A DNA stretch of 25,134 nucleotides from Flammula alnicola (lineage: Eukaryota > Basidiomycota > Agaricomycetes > Agaricales > Strophariaceae). The stretch is from NCBI GenBank assembly GCA_015499995.1, contig JADNRV010000552.1, positions 1-25,134 of the forward strand, in the 5' to 3' direction. Below the pieces are notes generated by a model that saw nothing but the letters and a program-made list of their open reading frames with translations, had not been told where the DNA came from and did not search any database. Every line of letters starts with the position of its first letter. Position 1 is the stretch's first letter. Positions 8,859 through 20,423 of the stretch are shown here, one piece after another. The position numbers and the translations under genes are program-made.

Positions 8859-10663
8859 ATGCTCAGTACCAAGTTGGCCCGAGGTGTCCGGTATACATCC
8901 CAGCGGACGACACTCTACCAAACCAGATCGGCAACTACTGCATCAGGTTCTCATAAGTTCAAGGTCCTGATTGTGGGCGGAGGTGTGAATTGGTTCCGTG
9001 CAATCTTAACCTGGAACAATTATCTAATCTTCATTTACTTACCAGGAAGTGGAGGGCTTTCTGTTGCTCAACAAATTTACAACCGCTTTAAAGCTGCGGG
9101 AAAACCGTTGGCAGATGGAGACATAGCGATTGTAGACGGTGCAGAGAATCATTACTACCAAGTGAGTATCTTTTATCGTCGTATTGACAGTTTGCTCACC
9201 TCCAATACCCACAGCCTGGATGGTGCGTCAAGAGTTGTAGGATTTCATATCTTATCGTGCTGAATTATGTTGTAGGACTCTTGTAGGATCTGGACTGAGT
9301 CCCAAAACTGATTTCAGCCGTCCATTGGCGTCCCTGATACCCAAACACATATCCCTCATCCCCGAAAATATCCAGACCTTTTCTCCAAACTCGTCATCTG
9401 TCACCACTGCCACAGGCAGAGATATTTCCTATGATACACTCGTCGTTGCGGCAGGCATTCAGTCAAACTTTGACGCTATCAAAGGACTACCTTCTGCACT
9501 TGCTGACCCAACTTCCGGTGTATCGACGATCTACTCCTACAACACTTGTGACAAAGTTTGGACCGACATTGAGAATCTCAAGTCTGGAAACGCCGTGTTC
9601 ACTCAACCTTCTGGAATCATCAAATGCGCGGGCGGTAAGCGATCCTTTGCCTGGCAGTCAGCCATCTCTAATCTTATTAGCCCCACAAAAAATCATGTGG
9701 ATGGCCTGGGACAGATTCAGAAGGACAGGCCGGGAGGATATCAAAGTCGATTTCTATACCGGCATGCCTACCATGTTCAGTGTCAAGAAGTACTCGGACG
9801 CACTGAATGCACTTAGGCTGGAGCGTGGCGTCGGCGGGCACTTCGGTCACGACCTTGTCGCTGTTGATGCGGCCAACCGGAAAGCTACCTTCAAAAAAGC
9901 AGCCGATGGCTCAAATATCAGCGTAGATTACTCGCTGCTGCATGTAACGCCACCGATGGGCCCTCTCAATGTGTTTAAAGGCTCTCCAATCGCTGACGCC
10001 GCAGGATGGGTACCTGTCGACAAAGGGACACTTCAACACGTCAATCCCGAGTTCAGCAATGTCTTTGCCTTAGGAGATTGCTCGTCATTACCAACGTCGA
10101 AGACAGCAGCGGCTGTCACTGGACAAGCACCTGTTTTGACTGAAAACCTGTTCTCCTTTGTTGATACCGGAAAGGTCGGGAATGCAGTGTACGATGGCTA
10201 TACAAGCTGTCCAGTGAGTCGCACAAGATCTTCTCATTCATTTACCTCGAAATGACACTCTCTGTTCCAGCTACTCACCGGATACGGGGAACTGATGCTT
10301 GCGGAATTCAAATATGGTCTGGAACCGAAGGAGACATTTAGCGACATCTTTGACCAGAGCAAAAGCAATAGGTAAATTAGTTCCTCGAGTTCTTTTTAAG
10401 ATCTCCGCTGATTCACGAGCTTCCGATTTTCTATAGATTTTTCTATCACTTGAAAAAGGTATAGATCGCCATGGTGTTATAATGATGGACAAGCGAACTA
10501 ATTATACTTTGAAGGATCTCTTCCCTTACGCATACTGGAATTTCATGGTAAGCTGCTTTTGCCGTGAATGATGAATCAGTGATCGAGAATCTCACTTGAC
10601 TGCCGATTCCAGGTAAATGGCCGGTGGTTTGGATCTAAAGGCTTCGTGAGGCCCAAATTCTGA
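8859..10663 (+). CDS. HMT2: Mitochondrial sulfide:quinone oxidoreductase (HMT2/SQOR type)
   Basis: Nine exons (8859-8982, 9046-9161, 9215-9222, 9276-9634, 9681-10213, 10271-10371, 10437-10458, 10515-10547, 10613-10663) give 448 aa. The enzyme is a flavoprotein of the inner mitochondrial membrane that oxidises sulfide and passes electrons to ubiquinone. Residues 1-33 are rich in Arg, Lys, Ser and Thr without acidic residues, fitting a mitochondrial presequence. The FAD-binding loop is GGGSGGLS (about 40-47). The redox cysteines fit Cys200 in KCAGAPQK and Cys336 in GDCSSLPTSKTAAAV. The C-terminus carries FYHLKK, PYAYWNFM and RWFGSKGF, as in the type II family. Exon 3 is only 8 nt and exons 7 and 8 are 22 and 33 nt; each is required to keep the frame and the conserved motifs. 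Intron 1 (63 bp) is stop-free in frame. All catalytic features look intact. Confidence 0.94.
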
Positions 10664-10986
10664 TTAGAAGAGGCTACTCAAAAGTTATGTAATTATTTAA
10701 TTCGTTAGACTAGTCAATTTTTTGAAGAGAAAGTCGGGACAAGTTGCCTTTTTGAGCACCGAGGGTTGACGCGACGCGTGTCTTACATAATCTGACCATG
10801 TGGTAAACACGTTGAACAGCCGCGTGAGAACCGTGATGCAAGAGTCCACCGATAAACCAACTTTGCACCTTACATTCAAGATAGCGACTTCGACTGTAGC
10901 CAACAAGGCCACCCACATTTTGAAAGTTCTTGGATTACGGAACGTCTAGCTCGCCTATTATAACGATTATAACGTCTGTGTCAGTC
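10664..10986. other. Intergenic region, SQR 3' end and SRC1 promoter
   Basis: These 323 bp join two + strand genes. Minus-strand frames of 68-73 codons at 10697-10918 have no recognisable domain. No TATA box or other clear site was seen. Confidence 0.55.
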
Positions 10987-13751
10987 ATGTCTCGAATGAC
11001 TGCTGCCCAAGTTATAAGCGTCGGTGAATATCTGGAACCCGAGTTCGAGCCATCTTCCCTCACTGTATCTCAACTTCTCGGGGTTCTGGGCTATCATAAT
11101 ATCCCATATCCGACACCATACACAAAGACCAAACTTGTCCTAGTTTTCAATAACGAAGTCAAGACAAGAGCGGCCAAATTCAAGAAAGAACGGATAAAGA
11201 AAGAGAACAGCATTGCGAGTGAGGATGGAATTACAGATGGACATACTGGAAGACCGTTGGGTAATAAGGGAAAAGTGAGCAGAGGCTGGTAACTAATATG
11301 TTAAATACCCTAAAATTTCGATAGGCTCCTGCACCTCTGGCCAGACGTTCGTCGAGACGCCTTTCACAAGCTCCGACTGCAGACGACTCTTCGCCAACGC
11401 AACCGCAGCCAGAATCGCGTCCGGAGCCAGTGAGTCACAAAGGATGTATAGATGATCTTTTGGTTGTGTCTAATCTCGTTCATTTAGCCCAAGCGAAGGC
11501 GATCATCTGCCCAACCAAATTTAGGTGGGAGCTCCAGGAGGGTTGCGCCAATTCCAGTTACTCTTATAGAAGAAAGTGAACCTGAAGAGGAAGAAATATT
11601 GCCAGCAAAGAAAGTTGGCCGAACCAAGAAATTGGTTATTAATTCTCCTCCCCTCATGAATTCTTCGTTGACTGATAAGTTCCTACAGACCTCTGCCGGG
11701 GCACAAGGTCGACGAGTTTCACATATTGTGCGTTGTTTACCTGCTAATATTGACTCTTTTTTTCCTTGCTGATACTGTGTTTCCCAGTCTGGTGGAGAAG
11801 ACAGTGGGTGGGAAGATAATAATATTTTCCAGTCGGGTGCAGAGTCCTCGTCTCCGGCGCGTCCATCCCCAGTTCGACCGAGAGCTCCAAGGACTAGTGG
11901 AGTACTTCGGAAAACGCGCAAGTCTACCTCTGCACCTCCTCAAATGCCGGATTCATCACCTCTCAGACTTGGAAATACCGGACAGTCTCCGCCACAATCG
12001 GCATTCACGCCTTCGCTTCCACCAATCCCATTCAAATTCCCGCCTCCTGGGAAGTCTAGGTTTACACCCATCCGCGAATTCACACCCGCGGAACCTGTCA
12101 AACCTGAACAGGATGAGCAACTTGATATCAAAGTACCGCAGGAAGTCAGCGTCCAGGCCAACGAAGTCGAGTCTAACAAAGATAAAGAAAGCGAAATTGA
12201 CGAGGCTATATCTCGCCTCATATCCGAAGAAGACGACGCGGTGCAAGTTTATACAGCGGAAGAGACGCGTCGACCAAGTGCCCTACAATTGTTTGCTCGG
12301 GCGGTAACATGGCTTTGCATTCTAGCATCGACGTATGCGGTCTTCAGTTACAAAGTCGAATCCTCTGCAATTGGCTACTGCGACAGAGGCAGCAATACGA
12401 GCCTTGCTCTAGAGGCGGTGCTAGCTAAACGGGCTACTGTTGAAGCTTGCACCAGAGCATTTCTCCTGCCGTCATCGAATAATTCTTCCGATCCCGAACT
12501 GAATGAACCTTGTCCCCTGCCACCCTTGATTCCCGTACCACATCCCAATTCTTGCACGCCATGTCCTGACCGTGCTACATGCAGCCAATTCAGCGTCACC
12601 TGTGATTCCGGCTATCTATTAAAGCCAAATATCCTGCTGTCTTTCATTCCTGTTTCAAATTCACAGTCTGCCCTTGCGAATTCCCACGCGCCTCATCTCA
12701 GCGCCTCATTCTTCCAAACACTTTCCGATGCGACGTCCGGCCTTCCTGGATTTGGAAGTGTTGGGCTACCTCCTCGGTGCGTAGAAGACCCGCAACGGAA
12801 ACGCAACATCGGCGCCCTGGGCAAAGCTATTGAATCAATGTTGGGCAAAGAAAGAGGACGACGCGTATGCCATGGGGATCATTTCAATGCTTCGGAACCT
12901 CAGGAAGGCCCAGAGGAAGCTGTAAAATGGGGCATCGAAATACAAAAATTAAGAGAGGTCTTCAGGCAAAGGACTACTGTAAGTTGGTCTTAATCTTTTC
13001 ATTGCGTGAATTCTCTGATCTTTTGAGATAGCCATCACTCTTGCCCGTCTTTGATGACATGTTTAATGAGGCGATCCAGCAGCTGACTCAATGGGGTGGA
13101 GTTTTCGTTAGCGAAACTGCAGAGTGAGTTTTCTATTCTTCTCATATATTCGCTCGACTAATTTTATATTCTATAATCAGTGGCACCCGTTACGTAGCGC
13201 ACAAAACTCCTGAGATGAGTTGGGATTGCATTATCATAGTCAAATCTCGTGAACTTTGGGCTGTGTGGCGCACGACCGTACTCGGTGAGAACGCCACTCT
13301 TTTTATTGTCTCTCTGTTTGAAGGAATAACAATGAACTGATGACAAGCTAACATTGCAGCTTCCATTCTCGCGGTGCTCGCTACATTGGGCTTGCGCATC
13401 CGGATGACACAAAAACAAAAGGAGAACAAGCGTATCGCCGGCTTGGTTCAAGTCGCGCTGGATACGTTACGTAACCAGGAGTTGGCGCATTACACAGACC
13501 CGCTGACGGCGCCGCAGCCGTATCTGTCATCTATTCAGTTGCGGGATCTTGTTCTGCAGGACGAGCACTCCGTGCCGACACGAAGAAGGCTATGGGAACG
13601 CGTCGAGCGTGTGGTGGAGAGCAATGCGAATGTTCGTGCAAATCTTGAAGAAGTCGAGGGTGGCGATGAAACAAGGGTCTGGAGGTGGGTGGGAAGCACG
13701 GGAACGGGACGAACACCCGGAAGGAAAGAAGTCGAATACGAGTATGAGTAA
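10987..13751 (+). CDS. SRC1: Inner nuclear membrane protein Src1/Heh (LEM-like HeH and MSC domains)
   Basis: Seven exons (10987-11274, 11325-11429, 11488-11727, 11788-12978, 13032-13123, 13181-13284, 13360-13751) give 803 aa. The family anchors chromatin (telomeres, rDNA) at the inner nuclear membrane and helps nuclear pore and ESCRT-III surveillance. The N-terminus has a helix-extension-helix motif (YLEPEFEPSSLTVSQLLGVL, about 15-35) followed by basic stretches. A disordered Ser/Pro-rich region runs to about 370. Membrane segment 1 is about 379-399. The lumenal region has a Cys-rich stretch (CTPCPDRATC, then SVTCDSGYLLKP) typical of fungal Man1-Src1 C-terminal domains. Membrane segment 2 is about 665-685, followed by a winged-helix-like tail. 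The start is the first ATG in frame; the frame is open farther upstream without an ATG. Lem2 and Man1 are alternative names for the same family. Confidence 0.9.
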
Positions 13752-15481
13752 AGAAGTGCCCGCGTCGATCAGCTAATTATTAAAGTAGAAGTTATCTATT
13801 ATTGTCTTTGCTTCTTGGGTGTATTCGTATGCTCTTGTTCTCGAATTGTTGTAGCGCTAGCAGCACCACACCCTATTCATGTTTTGAACACCGAGATGTA
13901 AGGCGGTTTGAACCCCCTTCTTGTGTCATTCGCGTGGTACATTGACCATTCCTGTCTCTTGCCTCCATGGGTCACCGGGCACCCCCTAATTCATAGTCTT
14001 TTTGTTGTCCTTTTTTAACTATTGAAGAAGATGCACCCTGTAACCTCGGCATCGGAACTGGGGGAGTTTTGTATTGGCACAGGATGACCACGTTCCTCGT
14101 GATTGATAACATCGCTCCAAAGCGTGGCCAACTTTATCGCGGGTCAATGTGATGATTGTGATCTGTAACCAAGGGACACCTGCAAACCCATCCTCGAGAT
14201 GATCTCGTTGCGGAGCGTGTCGGCGCTCTTCTTGTTGCTGTAAAATATTATACCAGTTGAGTAACTGCTGTTGTTGGTTAAGTTGTCAGCGTGAATGATG
14301 CAGCGCTTTGGGGTATTAGTGAATTAGGGTCAGTACTGCAATTAGTATTCTGCGGTAGCGCTCACTCGGCAAAGCCTCGGAACACAGTCCACACTCGGAG
14401 GCAAAACTCTGCGGGTGTGATATTAGTCTATTATCTTACAGTAGGTATACTCGTAACACTTGGGAGCCAATTGAATCTGCGACACGGATCCGCCGACGAA
14501 TGGCATTTGAATTTGCAAGGAGTCCGGCATTATGAGCAATCCTCGAATCCGCAGGCAATAATAATACTAATTGTACTCTTCGAGGTGCTTCGAGGTCTTT
14601 GCAAATTTGCGTACCCAGTAAGATCGCGAATTGACGGCCGGCCACCGCCAGGTACATAGGTCACCGAAAAAAACGATCGTGATCACGCTTGAAGCTTGAA
14701 GCTGAAAGCTTGGGGTCTGACCGTCTGTCTGGACAAACAAGTAATTAATTAGACAAAGAGGGGGCGTCGTCGGTGCCACTACTGAAAATCGAGGTCCAGG
14801 ATCCAGGGGCTGTTTTTCTTTCGATGTGATGTGATACGATTACCAGCAGGTGGTCTCGAGCTACAAAACCGATATGTCAATGACATTGAGTTTAGAGTCT
14901 GTTCGGTTGCCATTACACACGTCGGACCACCGAGAACCACCGATTCCCGAAAGACTCCAGGGCCCCAAAATCGCCTGACGAACTGTTTCGTGCACGCAAA
15001 TAGTATTAGGCATCGGATGACATTCGCCGGGCAGTTGTGCCCTGGTAACTGCGAACAGACATCCCGCCGGAGTGGTATACATCGACTCCACGGAATCAAC
15101 TAGAATCAGCCCCATAAACCATAAACATCAACCTCAGAAATACTCCTACCCCCTATCTATATGTGTCTGCGTGTGTATCTTTAGCGTATGCGGGCATAAG
15201 TCGCGGGAATCAATCATTGCGCTACGTAAGGGTTGTTGTAAGTACTGGCAGAGGAGGACAGGAGATAGTTATACAGCATCAGGTCGAGGACCACGTTAAC
15301 CGACTCCAAACCCATAGAGTACCTGTAAGTACACACGGGACCTCCAGGCTCCCCTTGGTAAATTTAGTTCAGTGGATCTTGACATGACATTGACAAGAAC
15401 CCTCAAGGCCTCACGCCGGAGCTGGGCTGGAACAGTCCCGACTGCGACTCCAATGCACCGCCATAGACCTTCGGCCACTCC
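13752..15481. other. 1.7 kb convergent region with no recognised gene
   Basis: This is the longest non-coding stretch in the window, between the 3' ends of SRC1 and VPS23. Frames of 60-122 codons occur on both strands (for example 14291-14659 + and 14779-15099 -), but none shows a known domain or a consistent exon chain. Donor-like gtaagta occurs at about 15238 and 15327 without a matching coding frame. A short imperfect repeat (gcttgaa twice, then a degenerate copy) lies near 14688-14713. I found no tRNA-like A and B box pair and no terminal repeats of a transposon. Confidence 0.5.
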
Positions 15482-17590
15482 TCAGCCCAGATATCCCGCC
15501 CAATCCGGTACCATAGACGATGACGATATGCTGGACACGCTGGCCTGGATCTTCTCTATCAGGGCACGTTTCATGAACTGCTCTTCCGCTAGGACCCGCG
15601 TCGACTGCGGCAAGTTGAAAGTTTTGATGTGACAGTCAGCGTTCGGGGCAAATGACACGAATCGAATTGACCAAGGCAAGTGACTTGGAGACTTACACGT
15701 AAAAACCGCTCGAGGTCGATCCGACCGGCGTTCAGAGCGCGGTGCAGGTGATAAATCGTGTCCTCGATGGCGTTGTCGTCCGCAATCAGGTTGATAAGCC
15801 TATCGAACGCGAAATTTTTTAAAAGGTCAGTACATGTCACAAAGTGTTTTTTTAGGGTTTGGGGTCAAAAGAAGCAAGACAAAAAAAGTTTTTCGTCAAG
15901 TCAAAAGACATCCCAAATCAAGCAAGAATCTCTCAAGATGAAAAAAGGAAAAAGAAGCGCAAATGACACTGACTGGTTGTGTACGATCGACGTCGCGCAC
16001 ACGAGCTCGTCCACCTCGGGATCGCCCTTCTTGCGAAGCTCCGCGATATTCGACTCGGCCTGCACAACCACCTTGCGCGTCCTGTCAGCGACAGTGCGAC
16101 ACACATCCCGCACAGCCTCCAGCCGGGCCATTTCGTCCTTGATCGCGGGCTCGCCGGCTAGAAGGTCCGCCTGTTGCGCACGTAGCCTTTCGGCGTCTAG
16201 CGCCAGCGCCTGAGAAAGAGAGCTGATCTCCGCGGTAAGCTTTTGATGCAGCTCTGTTTGGAGTCGCATGAGCTCCGGGTTTGGGGGCCGGGGAGGAGGC
16301 GCCGATGATCCTATTCCTCCTACGCCTCCAAGAGCCATGGTCATCGCAGATGATGATGAGTCATCTTGGTCCAAGAGATCTGGAATCGGAGGGCGAGGAG
16401 GTTCCGGCCGAGGCTGCTCTGGTACGAAGGTTGGAGCTCGTACGAAGTTTGGAGTATGTGGGAGAGGTGGAGGCGAGAATTGGTACTGGACTTGGGGTGG
16501 AAGTGGTGGAGGCGGTGGAGGCGAAAGGGATAAGGCCGGAGAGAGGCGAGGCGGAAGAGGAGGCGACTGTGAGTGCGTGTGGTGGTGGACTGCCAAGGAA
16601 TCTCCACGGAAGACCTGCGGAGTAGATGGAACTTCTCTGGCGTTCCCGGCGGGAGGAAAACTTGGAGGATACATCGGACCGAGAGGCCCTGAAACCTGAG
16701 GATGAGGCGGAAGAGGAGGCGGTGCAGGACTCTGCGAGGCCGGTGGTGGCGCCTAAACTCGACAGGATCAGGTAAAGAAATAGATGCAGACGTGATACAC
16801 ACATACGGTGTTTACAGGAATCGGAGGTGTAACTTGATAATTCGCTGCTGAAGCAGGCGACATGGAAGGAGGTTTACTAGGCAGAGCAGGACGCGCCGAT
16901 GCCGACGGAGGTAGAGGGGGAGGTGTATTAGACGCCGATAGCGCAGCAGTAGATGGCAAGGGTGGCGGGGGTCTAGCTGCATAAGGCTGATTGAGGGCTG
17001 GAGATTGTTGACGAGGAGCAGGAGAAATGTCCTTGGGTTTCGAATAGACGGGCGGTTCACTCGAAAAGTGATCTTGCAAAGCTGCCAAGAGGGCAGAGAG
17101 ACTACAGCCCTTGACGATCGATGTCAACAGATCGTGGATGAGGGTGACTTGGAATCACAAACCTCATCCTTGCGTTCCCAATGCTGAATGTATTCGATGT
17201 TACATCTGCCGCTTACATCGACGTACTTTCCAGACTTGACAAGCATGTCATTGGTAGGGACTACATACGCGATGGGGGGTTGACGGGGATATTCTCTTGT
17301 GATCCAGAAGGCCATCGGGATGTTATATGAAGCCTGACGGAAGGTAATTGGCAGTAGGCCGTGTACACAGAGAAGGAGCTGTGTGCGGCCATCATCAAAA
17401 GCTAGAAGGAGGATTAATTGAAGGACACTTAGGATTAAAGAGAGGAGGTAATACTGTATACATCAGACTTTGGACGAAAGGTAGGAAAACGCGCTAGGGC
17501 GGTGTCTACGTCAGCATATACACGCGACGCGTGAGGATAGGGCTGTGTGGTATCGCGCAACCACTTTTGCGTGAGGGAGAGAGAGGACAT
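15482..17590 (-). CDS. VPS23: ESCRT-I subunit Vps23 (TSG101 family)
   Basis: Six exons (17590-17455, 17401-17163, 17109-16807, 16752-15974, 15799-15697, 15604-15482) give 560 aa. Vps23 recruits ubiquitinated cargo to endosomes and starts multivesicular-body sorting. Residues 1 to about 145 are the UEV domain (catalytically inactive E2 fold), seen in YTFDDGRTQLLLCVHG, YNIPMAFWITREYPRQPPIA and DVSGRCNIEYIQHW. A long Pro-rich linker (about 150-375) follows. A coiled coil comes next (LMRLQTELHQKLTAEISSLS onward), then the C-terminal steadiness box with AIEDTIYHLHRALNAG and TRVLAEEQFMKRALIEKIQ, which holds the ESCRT-I core. The ATG at 17590 is chosen because the UEV domain begins right after it; a longer reading to 17728 adds 46 residues not expected in the family. 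Intron 4 (15973-15800) is 174 bp, the longest in the window. Confidence 0.93.
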
Positions 17591-18131
17591 GACGAGGACT
17601 CGCGAGGAGGAGGAGGAGGCGAGTGTCCGGGCATCAGTGACGGCGTGAGTAATCTCGTCCCACGCGACCCCATTCGGACAGATCTTGTGATAACAAAGAC
17701 TGGGGTCCCTCTTGCCTACTTTGGACACCGAGATCTGCTTCCGTTTAACTCAATCGGGCAGTGAGCCAGTCTGTCGGGACCGGAGACGGGGTCGGAGTAC
17801 GGGCAATTGCCGGAATGGGAGGGACGGATCGGGGGAGGAGCAGCTCCGGACGTGGCATTGTTCCAGATATGGGATGTTGAAAGGAGTCCGCTGCGTCCGC
17901 ACGAGTTTCTTTGTGTCGGATGAAACAGGCAATTGGTCCCCAAGGACATCTCCGATCTGTGCTATATGTCCTATCTCCAATATCGTGGTTCCATCCTGCC
18001 TTTTCTGCTTCCCATCTCGGATCTAGCCAACCACTGACTCGAAAAATAGCCCCGCCCTCCTCGTATTCGTATATAACTCCAAGCTCTATTTTGCACCGGC
18101 TTCTTCCCTCTTCGCTACTTCCTCGACTCAA
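17591..18131. promoter_or_regulatory. Divergent promoter, VPS23 / TEA-domain factor
   Basis: 541 bp separate the two start codons. A TATA-like element sits at 18070-18076 on the + strand. Frames crossing this region on both strands have no recognisable domain. The region is larger than the other divergent promoters here, which could fit a regulated transcription-factor gene; that is inference. Confidence 0.5.
18070..18076 (+). promoter_or_regulatory. TATA-like box of the TEA-domain gene
   Basis: The + strand reads TATATAA here, 56 bp before the start codon, followed by a C/T-rich stretch that would hold the transcription start. It is a good motif in a suitable position. Confidence 0.5.
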
Positions 18132-19899
18132 ATGTCCTCCGTCCGTCCTTCGTCCTCCTCCCACACCGTCAAGAAGCAAGATTCAGTCCCCCCAAGCATC
18201 ACACCCCAACGCAAGCATCGCAAGCTCCTCAAAGACGGCAGTGGTACTGAAGTCTGGCCAGAGAGTATCGAGAAGATTTTCGTTCAAGGTATGTGTCTAT
18301 TTCAATATCATCCTTCCATTCCTTTGATCCAATTTTTACATCCAGGACTCCGCGAATATTGGGAATCCCCCTATGCCACTTATTCTCAGTCTCGCGGTCG
18401 TAGCAGATGGCGCAACCAATTTCTCGTCGATTATCTGAACAAGCAAGGTATCGAACGATCCAAGAAGCAGGTGGCAAGCCACATCCAGGTCTTACGCAAT
18501 ATGTGGAAAGGCGAAGCAGGTTGGCAACTTTTTCCTTTCATACCATCCCCCATTTCCATGTCTGATCCTTCATTAGAGTTCCATCTCGTTGCGGGTGGCG
18601 ATGAGCTCTACCCCGACAATGACTCGCCCGTATCACGGTCAGTCAAGCTCGAAGAACAGTACGACTCCAATTCTTTGATCCCCTTTGACTGGGAGGAAGG
18701 CGATCTTCCGCCTTCCAACTCTGTCTCGCCCAATTTCTCCCCCGCGGATTCCCAATCCGAATTCCCTCCGACACCAGAACACCGCCCAAATTTATATCCG
18801 TCTGATCTCGGCGCCGTGAACCCCAAGCTGCATGGCATGCCCCTGGATCTTGCCTACCCCGCTCCAGCCATAAGCAGTCCGTCAATATCACCGCATGGCG
18901 ACTACATCCAGCAACTGCCGCCGTTCCATGACGCCTCCTCGTTTGCGATGCCTTACAACCAAAGTGGTAAATATACCAACCCATCTGCACTGTCAATACA
19001 GGTCCCCGCGGCCCCGTATACCCTGCCGCCAAATCGCAGCAGAGCGCCTAATCAAGATCCCAGTGCACAGCAGGTGAACCGCCACATGAGTGCGACACCG
19101 ACGCACTACAGGTACTCGCGCAATAAAGTGACGTCTATATACCTACAGGCGGACGGAATGACCCCGTTCTCGGTTAAAGTTGACGCGCTCTCGCATCCCT
19201 CGCAACAGGTGCAGCCGCCATTTACTTTGCGGGTACGCCTGTGCGTGCCGACGGTCAATGACGCACGCACGCCTCCGACGCTCCACGGCTTCGTTGCCGG
19301 TGTATCTTTGGAGAGTCTCTGGAGTGTGACGAGCAGATGTGTTACCAAGGTCTATGGGAATAACGTCTGCATGGCAGAGGAGGCGGGTTACCTAAACGTT
19401 ACCAACATCAACGTGGGCACCGTCAACGCCTCCCTGCCAGACTCGGCTCTCAACAGATGTCGATGGCTTGATGCCTGTAAGTCGGTTCCCATCCGATTAA
19501 ATTTGTTAACCGCGGCTAAAAAAATTACGTTCTCTTTTTTGTCTTGAAACAGCTCTTTCGGTCGTTCTCACGCAGGAAATCATCGTCGACGATGAAACGC
19601 TGCTCTTTGTTATTTACGAGCTTGACAGGAAGAACGGCGGGCCTATGCCGTCCGCGACGCTCCTGGGGTACCAAAAATACCGCGCAGCTGATAAAGGCAC
19701 CACCAACACGAGTCAGCAGCTGTCCGCCAATCCGCATCCACATGGAACGCCATCGGGCGTCTCACCTAGCCCGGGTGGGTCCGCGCTCGCCTTTAGTCCC
19801 CACGCTGGACCGTATGCCCGGCCCAACTCGATACAACCGTCGCTTTCGTACAACCTGTCGCCCACCGCCGCTACGAATTCCATGCGGCGCCAATTTTAA
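18132..19899 (+). CDS. TEA/ATTS-domain transcription factor (TEAD/Tec1/AbaA family)
   Basis: Four exons (18132-18288, 18346-18519, 18577-19476, 19553-19899) give 525 aa. The TEA DNA-binding domain covers about residues 28-115: KLLKDGSGTEVWPESIEKIF, LREYWESPYATYSQSRGR, and QFLVDYLNKQGIERSKKQVA followed by SHIQVLRNMW. The recognition helix (KKQVASHIQVL) is intact. A Ser/Pro-rich middle follows. The region from about residue 295 to 436 looks like a folded beta-rich domain and resembles the YAP-binding domain of animal TEADs in two places (around 357 and 414-436). Fungal relatives control filamentation and conidiation; the target here is unknown. Introns 1 and 2 are both 57 bp and stop-free, so one long frame runs 18132-19547, but removing them is needed to give the normal TEA sequence. 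Confidence 0.9.
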
Positions 19900-20423
19900 C
19901 TTTCTGTCTGATGTCGAGTATCCATGATGGATGTCTCGACGCGGAGGTTAGATTACTCTGTATCGACTAAGCTTGGCTTTCGCCCATCATCCCTTCGTCT
20001 TTCGATCTTCTTCGTTCGATTTTTTGTTTATGTTTTGGAGAAACATACCCCACCAAGCATTTGATCCTCGTCACGGCTGTACTGTATGTTTATTGCTATT
20101 GTAACATAATCCTACCTTACTCTCGACATTCTACAGCTACTCCTGTTTCCCATTTCCCTTTCCTTCCTCGCTCTGCTCAGACTCTGGCCAACATGGACCT
20201 TTTCAATTGCTCACCCCATCACACATCCATAATTGTATTCTTTCGACGACCGGCGTCGTCTGTATTTATCCATTCTGTTGTATCCCTCCTCCATGGCTTT
20301 TATGTACGGAGACCGGTCAACTGCAAGAGATGTAAAATAATACCATGCATTAAGCATCGCCCATCCAGCCCATGTAACCCATGTAGCATAGGAACTCATA
20401 TTACTTGCAACCTATCTAAGTAA
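19900..20423. other. Convergent intergenic region, no gene recognised
   Basis: These 524 bp are the 3' regions of the TEA-domain gene and NOC3. The sequence is T/C-rich on the + strand. A 120-codon + frame at 20061-20423 has no recognisable domain. No hairpin terminator or RNA gene was seen. Confidence 0.55.

Noticed and set aside
344..10213. Excess of stop-free introns that are multiples of three (adaptin, NEPRO, cupredoxin, MSO1, SQR, TEA, NOC3)
   Set aside because: About eight of 49 introns fit, which is near what chance gives for introns of 50-70 bp, so it is not treated as a window-wide signal.
14500..14570. tRNA-like B box (cctcgaatccgc)
   Set aside because: No matching A box, acceptor stem or anticodon arm could be arranged at tRNA spacing on either strand.
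14291..15103. Frames of 70-122 codons in the 1.7 kb gap
   Set aside because: They overlap on both strands, show no recognisable domain, and do not join into a spliced gene.
18132..19547. A single intronless 471-aa TEA protein
   Set aside because: It reads through two introns with good donors and acceptors, disrupts the TEA domain with 19-residue insertions and ends inside intron 3, missing the C-terminal exon.
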